This document shows positions 1 to 3,988 of a DNA stretch of 6,889 nt, in pieces. The position numbers and the translations under genes were made by a program. This DNA is from Clostridiales bacterium (GTDB lineage: Bacteria > Bacillota_B > Dehalobacteriia > UBA4068), in the NCBI GenBank assembly GCA_009782975.1, contig WRIA01000024.1:1-6889 (forward strand), read 5' to 3'. Numbering within the stretch: the stretch's first letter is position 1; every line of letters begins with the position of its first letter. The notes under the pieces were generated by a model. The model was not told where the DNA came from and did not search any database. It worked only from the letters and a program-made list of their open reading frames with translations.

Positions 1-373
1 AGGGGAGGTGCTTATTGGCGATTTGCCAACGCCGGTAAAATATTTCAACCCTCAAATAAAGGAAGCCTATGGTAGGATAGAGGAGATAGCCAAGGAAAAG
101 CTCCTTAATATGCTGCCGCCGGAGCTTTCACGGGCATATAAGCCGTTGCTGTTCCCTGAGGCGGATAAAAATCAGCGGCTGGTAAAGGCCGCCGATAAGA
201 TAGCCGCTTATCTTAAATGCGTGGAGGAAAGCGCCGCCGGAAATGGCGAATTCGCGCAGGCAGAGGAAGCCACCTTAAAAGAGATAGCCCTCTACGGGGA
301 TCTGCCCGCGGTCAGTTATTTTATGGAGCATTTTACGCCCGGCTTCTATAAAACACTGGATGAATTGGATTAA
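1..373 (+). CDS. yfbR: 5'-deoxynucleotidase YfbR, HD superfamily (5' partial)
   Basis: This is the C-terminal part of a YfbR-type HD-domain nucleotidase, which removes phosphate from deoxyribonucleoside 5'-monophosphates in the cytoplasm. The frame is open from base 2, so the gene begins upstream. The first visible residues, Gly-Glu-Val-Leu-Ile-Gly-Asp-Leu-Pro-Thr-Pro-Val-Lys-Tyr-Phe, closely match the segment just after the metal-binding His-Asp pair in E. coli YfbR, and the Glu at bases 5-7 fits its catalytic Glu72. The GTG at base 8 is therefore an internal Val, not a start. The later block LVKAADKIAAYLKCVEE carries the conserved metal-ligand Asp (bases 194-196). About 123 residues are visible of a family length near 200, so roughly 75, including the HD pair, lie outside the window. 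The gene converges on the traX-like gene and their stop codons overlap. Family assignment is secure from recalled similarity. Confidence 0.93.
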   Translation, partial: GEVLIGDLPTPVKYFNPQIKEAYGRIEEIAKEKLLNMLPPELSRAYKPLLFPEADKNQRLVKAADKIAAYLKCVEESAAGNGEFAQAEEATLKEIALYGDLPAVSYFMEHFTPGFYKTLDELD

Positions 374-1038
374 AAGCCCCACAATGCACGGCGCAGGGCG
401 TACAGCAGCGCCAGATGACCTATATAAAAGGCATAGAACTCCCAGCGCCAGCCGCCGCCCCGTTTTCCATCATATAACAAAACTAAGGGCAGCGCCAGCA
501 GGCATAACCCCTGTACCTGCGGATAGGTATCTCCGGCAAGCAAGTCGGAAGTCATTTGCCAAAGAAGGACCGCGTTAAGGGCGACCCAGCCTATAGCTAA
601 CATACGCCGTTCTGTAAAGAATATATGGCTGAAAAATATCATCATTATGCCGTACCAGCCGTATTCCGCGTTCAGCCATTCCGCAGTAAGGCAAGCGGCC
701 AGCACCATGGTCAGACGCGCAATAACAGGCAGGCTGCTTTGCCAGGCTATTATGGCCGCCAGCCCCAGGCCCAGTGTAAAACAAATATTAAGACGCCCGT
801 TAGCCAAAAACACAGAGTAAGGATATTGTATAAGCGCGGCGAATACAAGCAGCCTGGTAAGATATTGCCAAACATTGCGGCTCATCCGCGCGCCGTTGGC
901 TATCATAAAAGCAAAGATCGGCATGGCTATACGCCCCGGTATCTGCCACCACACCTGAGACGGCCAAAAAATAACTCCCGTATGACTGAATATCATCGAA
1001 ACGCAAGCTATAAGCTTTAGTTGACGTGCGTTCAACAT
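370..1038 (-). CDS. TraX-family integral membrane protein
   Basis: A polytopic membrane protein of 222 residues from the chosen ATG. TraX of the F plasmid N-acetylates pilin; chromosomal relatives are common in Firmicutes and are predicted membrane acyltransferases of unknown substrate. Family landmarks are visible: an N-terminal helix with Met-Ile-Phe-Ser-His (residues 15-19), GRIAMPIFAFMIANG (35-49), an Arg-Leu-rich helix with Gln-Tyr-Pro-Tyr (71-74), RLNICFTLGLGL (82-93), GWYGI (127-131), and a C-terminal Phe-Tyr-Ile-Gly-His-Leu (His209) near the end. The usual Asp-His in the first motif is Ser-His here. An in-frame TTG at 1071-1069 would add 11 residues, but the ATG at 1038 has a GGGTGG ribosome site 5 bases upstream and starts just before the family's usual N-terminus. 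No conjugation genes are nearby, so a pilin role is unlikely. Substrate unknown. Confidence 0.88.
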   Translation of the reverse strand: MLNARQLKLIACVSMIFSHTGVIFWPSQVWWQIPGRIAMPIFAFMIANGARMSRNVWQYLTRLLVFAALIQYPYSVFLANGRLNICFTLGLGLAAIIAWQSSLPVIARLTMVLAACLTAEWLNAEYGWYGIMMIFFSHIFFTERRMLAIGWVALNAVLLWQMTSDLLAGDTYPQVQGLCLLALPLVLLYDGKRGGGWRWEFYAFYIGHLALLYALRRALWGF

Positions 1039-1043
1039 TATTT

Positions 1044-1049
1044 CCACCC
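1044..1049 (-). promoter_or_regulatory. Ribosome binding site for the TraX-family gene
   Basis: Read on the minus strand, GGGTGG lies 5 bases before the ATG at 1038. It is the reason for preferring that ATG over the in-frame TTG at 1071, which lacks a purine-rich site at a suitable distance. Confidence 0.55.
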
Positions 1050-1117
1050 GGCTTTCTATCACATATATCAATTATTCGTCGCTTTCATAATTCTGCTTTA
1101 TGCCTTTATTTCCTACC

Positions 1118-1122
1118 GAGGT
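1118..1122 (+). promoter_or_regulatory. Ribosome binding site for the HAD hydrolase
   Basis: GAGGT sits 5 bases before the ATG at 1128 and decides this start over the longer in-frame reading from 1026. Confidence 0.6.
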
Positions 1123-1127
1123 ACTTT

Positions 1128-1805
1128 ATGATAAAACTTGATAAACTGATCATCTTCGATATGGATAATACGCTTATACAATCCTACCTGGACTTTCCGC
1201 TTATGAAAGCCGAGACTTTGCGCCTGCTTAGAAAGGGCGGGTACGAGCCGGATGAAACTTTGCCCCTTACGCATACCATGGGACTTTTCCGTACAAGCGA
1301 ACGATTTTCCCCTAAGTTGGAAGCGTTTATCTGGGATCGCGTGGATGAGATAGAATACGCCGGTTTGAAAAACGCCGTTCCGGAGCCCGGCATAGAGCGC
1401 ACTCTGGAGTTTTTAAGCCCATACGCCCATATAGTGGCACTAACAAATACCAAGGAGGAAGCTGCCCGCTCCGTACTGCTGCAACTGGGTCTTGCTGACC
1501 GGCTGGAATATATTATGGGACGGGGCGGCGCGCGGGAGCTTAAGCCGGCGCCCGGCGGTATGCTGGATCTTATGGCTCGCTATCCTTACATTACAGCAAA
1601 GGATACTTTGGTCGTAGGGGATGCCCTTATAGATATTCAGGCGGCCCGCGGGGCCGGAGCCCATTTTTGCGCGTATAACCGCAGCCGTGCCGAGCAATGG
1701 CTATCCGCTGGATATGAGCCGGATATGTCCTTGCATAGCTGGGATGATAACGCGGCCCGCCAAATGTTGGCACTATTGGGATGTGAGGTTGCCGTACATG
1801 GCTAA
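1128..1805 (+). CDS. HAD-family hydrolase, phosphoglycolate phosphatase-like
   Basis: A 225-residue cytoplasmic phosphatase of the haloacid dehalogenase superfamily, type with a small helical cap between motifs I and II. All four motifs are intact: motif I FDMDNTL with nucleophile Asp11 and acid/base Asp13; motif II Leu-Thr-Asn-Thr (Thr106); motif III Lys139 in Leu-Lys-Pro-Ala-Pro; motif IV VVGDALIDIQAAR with Asp165 and Asp169 for Mg2+. The cap spans roughly residues 17-85. Layout and length resemble Gph-type phosphatases, but the substrate cannot be read from sequence. The frame is open from base 1026; the ATG at 1128 is chosen because GAGGT lies 5 bases upstream and motif I then falls at the normal distance from the N-terminus. 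The end overlaps the start of the protease gene by 8 bases, so the two are probably translated from one message. Confidence 0.9.
   Translation: MIKLDKLIIFDMDNTLIQSYLDFPLMKAETLRLLRKGGYEPDETLPLTHTMGLFRTSERFSPKLEAFIWDRVDEIEYAGLKNAVPEPGIERTLEFLSPYAHIVALTNTKEEAARSVLLQLGLADRLEYIMGRGGARELKPAPGGMLDLMARYPYITAKDTLVVGDALIDIQAARGAGAHFCAYNRSRAEQWLSAGYEPDMSLHSWDDNAARQMLALLGCEVAVHG
1785..1788 (+). promoter_or_regulatory. Ribosome binding site for the serine protease
   Basis: GAGG inside the 3' end of the HAD gene, 9 bases before the ATG at 1798. Spacing is slightly long; re-initiation after the overlapping HAD stop probably helps. Confidence 0.45.
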
Positions 1806-2628
1806 GTATCGCATAGTGCGCCGCGGGCGCGGCAAAGCGGAATATTTGGGCGGCGGCCATTATTGGCGGGAGATCAATAAAGAGCAGGCGCGGGAATTGG
1901 ATTGGGCGGAAATACGTGAACTCAACCGCTTGCCGGACGAGGAAGAACAGCCGCTATCCGGCTGGCCGGAGCGTGTATTCAACGGTTTGACCGCCGTTGT
2001 TACCCTGCTGGCGGTAATTTTTTTTCTTACCAGCGCCGGTCTGCCGTCGATCAGGAATATGCCGGATATAAGCTTCCTTGCCCGCTCCGGCGTGCTGGCC
2101 AAGGACGAGGCGCTGGTTTCTCTTAAGCAGGCGGTGGTAAGCATAAACGGTGTTTCTTCCTCCGGCAGCGGCTTTAATATAAGCCCAGATGGTCTTATAG
2201 TCACCAACCGCCATGTGGTAGAGGGCAATACCGGCGTTATGGTGACATTTGCGGACGGACAGCGTTATCCGGCGCGCAACTGGCAGTATGTGGGGGATTA
2301 TGACTTGGCTGTGGCGATGATTGTTGGCGAGGATATGCCACATGTGGAACTTAGCGCGGAATTGCCCTTGCCGGATGCTCCGCTGATATTTATAGGTAAC
2401 CCGCTGGGTTTCGATTGGACTATCTCCGAGGCTGTTATGGCGGAAATGTTGAGCTACGGGCAGGACAGCGTCATCTGTTTTTACGGGCCGGTACGTTCCG
2501 GCAGTTCCGGTAGCCCGCTTTTTAACAGCGATGGCCTGGTGGTGGGGGTCATTTTTGCCAGCCTGCGGGATATTCCCGATAGCGGCCTTGCCATACCCGC
2601 CGGCCTGCTGCTCTCGTACTTGGAATGA
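1798..2628 (+). CDS. Membrane-anchored trypsin-like serine protease (HtrA-type, no PDZ)
   Basis: A 276-residue S1/HtrA-type protease. Residues 1-58 are charged, of unknown function and probably cytoplasmic; residues 59-81 form one hydrophobic membrane segment (VFNGLTAVVTLLAVIFFLTS); the protease domain occupies about 100-276 and should lie outside the cytoplasmic membrane. The catalytic triad is visible: His139 in Val-Thr-Asn-Arg-His-Val, Asp169 in Asp-Tyr-Asp-Leu-Ala-Val, and Ser237 in SGSSGSPLF. The glycine-rich FIGNPLGFDWTISEA segment before the Ser matches the HtrA fold. The protein ends right after the protease domain, with no PDZ domain, unlike DegP, DegS or typical HtrA. The ATG at 1798 is preferred over an earlier in-frame ATG at 1687, since it has GAGG 9 bases upstream (1785-1788) and starts a Lys/Arg-rich N-terminus. 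It overlaps the HAD stop (ATGGCTAA), suggesting translational coupling. The substrate is unknown; unfolded envelope proteins would fit the family. Confidence 0.9.
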   Translation: MAKYRIVRRGRGKAEYLGGGHYWREINKEQARELDWAEIRELNRLPDEEEQPLSGWPERVFNGLTAVVTLLAVIFFLTSAGLPSIRNMPDISFLARSGVLAKDEALVSLKQAVVSINGVSSSGSGFNISPDGLIVTNRHVVEGNTGVMVTFADGQRYPARNWQYVGDYDLAVAMIVGEDMPHVELSAELPLPDAPLIFIGNPLGFDWTISEAVMAEMLSYGQDSVICFYGPVRSGSSGSPLFNSDGLVVGVIFASLRDIPDSGLAIPAGLLLSYLE

Positions 2629-2651
2629 CCGGCCCCCACAAACTGTTACAC

Positions 2652-2680
2652 TTGACAAACGGCCAGCTTTTTGGCATAAT
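2652..2680 (+). promoter_or_regulatory. Sigma-70 type promoter driving lysA and the macroglobulin gene
   Basis: A perfect -35 box TTGACA (2652-2657), a 17-base spacer and a -10 box CATAAT (2675-2680, one mismatch to TATAAT) lie in the gap after the protease gene. Transcription would start near 2687, giving a leader of about 29 bases before the lysA ATG. That is too short for a riboswitch such as the lysine-sensing L box, so none is expected downstream of this start. The match is direct; activity is inferred. Confidence 0.75.
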
Positions 2681-2703
2681 TAGTAAATATTTATTCTACA
2701 GTT

Positions 2704-2709
2704 AAGGAG
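2704..2709 (+). promoter_or_regulatory. Ribosome binding site for lysA
   Basis: AAGGAG, a strong Shine-Dalgarno match, 6 bases before the ATG at 2716. Confidence 0.75.
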
Positions 2710-2715
2710 TAGCCT

Positions 2716-3969
2716 ATGACCGTAAAAACCCTGCCTGTGCCGGAAGAGAAGCTGCGCGTTATAGCCGCTGAATTCGGTACGCCCTTCCATCTGTATCTGG
2801 AAGCGCCCATGCGCTCCAATGCCCGAGCGTTGAACGAGGCCTTTTCCTGGGCCCCCGGTTTCAAAGAGCATTTCGCCGTAAAAGCCTTGCCTAATCCATA
2901 TATCCTTAAAATACTGCATCAGGAAGGCCTGGGCACGGATTGCAGTTCCCTTTCCGAGCTTATACTGTCGCATAAAGCAGGTATAATAGGAGAAGACATA
3001 TTTTTTTCCGGGAACGATACTCCGGCTGAGGAATACCTGAAGGCCTTGCAGTTGGGTGCTATACTTAATCTGGACGATATCAGCCACCTGCCGTTTTTGG
3101 AAAAACTTGCTACGCTGCCCCCTGTATTGAGCTTTCGCTATAATCCGGGCAGCTTACGTGAGGGCGGCAACGAGATAATCGGTTTCCCGGAGCAAGCCAA
3201 ATACGGCATGACCGGCCCACAGATATTGCAGGCTTTGGCCTGTTGCCGGCAGAAGGGCATAAAACGCCTGGGACTGCATACTATGGTCATCTCCAATGAG
3301 TTGAACGGAGCTTTCTTTGTGGAAACTGCGGTGATGATGTTCGAGTTGGCCGTGACCGTTAAACGTGAGCTGGGCATAGAGCTGGAATTCATAAATTTTG
3401 GCGGCGGCATTGGCATACCCTACAGGCCGGAAGAACAGGCTGTGGATATCGGCTGGCTGGGGCGGAGCATACAAGAAGAATACGGGCGCATACTTAAGCC
3501 CGCCGGCCTGGATAAGCTGGGCCTGCATCTGGAATGCGGACGCATTATTACCGGGCCCTATGGTTATCTGGTAGCCAAAGTGCTGCACCACAAGGACACA
3601 TACAAGCAATATATTGGTCTGGATGCCTGTATGGCCGATTTGATGCGCCCGGCCCTTTACAATGCCTATCACCATATAACGGTGCTGGGCAAGGAAAAAG
3701 ACCCTCATGACCACTTGTATGATATAACCGGTTCTTTATGCGAAAACAATGATAAATTCGCTATCGACCGCGCCTTGCCCCAAATAGAGGAGGGCGATTT
3801 GCTTGTTTTGCACGATACCGGCGCTCACGGTCATTCCATGGGTTTCAATTATAACGGACGGCTGCGGGGCAAGGAATTGCTGCTGCGGGAGGACGGCGCC
3901 GTGGAGCTTATACGCCGTGCCGAAACATTGGAAGATTACTTTGCCACACTGGATTTCTCCGGATTATAG
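2716..3969 (+). CDS. lysA: Diaminopimelate decarboxylase (fold-type III, PLP-dependent)
   Basis: A 417-residue cytoplasmic enzyme predicted to decarboxylate meso-diaminopimelate to L-lysine, the last step of lysine synthesis. The N-terminal alanine-racemase-type barrel holds the PLP-binding Lys56 in Phe-Ala-Val-Lys-Ala, DCSSLSEL, the phosphate-binding loop FGGGIGIPY (228 onward), and Glu-Cys-Gly-Arg (273-276) where the family has Glu-Pro-Gly-Arg. The C-terminal beta domain has GLDACMADLMRPALYNAYHH (Asp303), Gly-Ser-Leu-Cys-Glu-Asn-Asn-Asp (Cys342, Glu343) and HDTGAHGHSMGFNYNGR. Two sites differ from classical LysA: HCHIGS is HTMVIS (188-193), and Gly-Ala-Tyr-Gly is Gly-Ala-His-Gly (371). As recalled, related Clostridia proteins annotated LysA share such changes, so this looks like a clade variant rather than decay. 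A close family member with another substrate (such as arginine or carboxynorspermidine decarboxylase) is possible but less likely, given Arg-Pro-Ala-Leu-Tyr and Cys-Glu. It has its own promoter and lies 19 bases before the macroglobulin gene. Confidence 0.88.
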   Translation: MTVKTLPVPEEKLRVIAAEFGTPFHLYLEAPMRSNARALNEAFSWAPGFKEHFAVKALPNPYILKILHQEGLGTDCSSLSELILSHKAGIIGEDIFFSGNDTPAEEYLKALQLGAILNLDDISHLPFLEKLATLPPVLSFRYNPGSLREGGNEIIGFPEQAKYGMTGPQILQALACCRQKGIKRLGLHTMVISNELNGAFFVETAVMMFELAVTVKRELGIELEFINFGGGIGIPYRPEEQAVDIGWLGRSIQEEYGRILKPAGLDKLGLHLECGRIITGPYGYLVAKVLHHKDTYKQYIGLDACMADLMRPALYNAYHHITVLGKEKDPHDHLYDITGSLCENNDKFAIDRALPQIEEGDLLVLHDTGAHGHSMGFNYNGRLRGKELLLREDGAVELIRRAETLEDYFATLDFSGL

Positions 3970-3978
3970 AATACATAT

Positions 3979-3983
3979 AGGAG
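3979..3983 (+). promoter_or_regulatory. Ribosome binding site for the macroglobulin gene
   Basis: AGGAG, 5 bases before the ATG at 3989, in the 19-base gap after the lysA stop. It fixes the start of the long open frame that runs out of the window. Confidence 0.7.
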
Positions 3984-3988
3984 AAAAA

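Noticed and set aside
8..10. GTG as the start of a short 121-residue protein
   Set aside because: The frame is open to the window edge and the preceding Gly-Glu matches the YfbR family, so this is an internal Val codon.
625..1020. Plus-strand open frame of 131 codons
   Set aside because: It lies opposite the TraX-family gene, has no recognisable motif and a basic, low-complexity composition typical of an antisense shadow.
1069..1071. TTG start giving an N-terminal extension of the TraX-family protein
   Set aside because: There is no good ribosome site upstream of the TTG, while the ATG at 1038 has GGGTGG at 5 bases and matches the usual family N-terminus.
1039..1127. Divergent promoters between the TraX-family gene and the HAD gene
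   Set aside because: A CATAAT occurs at 1086-1091, but no -35-like hexamer lies 16-18 bases before it, and no convincing pair was found on the minus strand. Promoters are likely here but cannot be placed.
1954..2658. Minus-strand open frame of 234 codons
   Set aside because: It is antisense to the protease gene, whose catalytic triad is intact; its translation shows no family features.
2662..2675. GCCA/TGGC inverted repeat inside the promoter spacer as an operator or terminator
   Set aside because: The arms are only 4 bases around a T-rich loop, with no following T-run; this can occur by chance.
2629..2715. Lysine riboswitch or attenuator before lysA
   Set aside because: The whole gap is 87 bases and the predicted leader about 29 bases, far too short for an L-box element.
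3154..3714. Minus-strand open frame of 186 codons
   Set aside because: It is antisense to lysA, which has conserved motifs throughout; no independent support.
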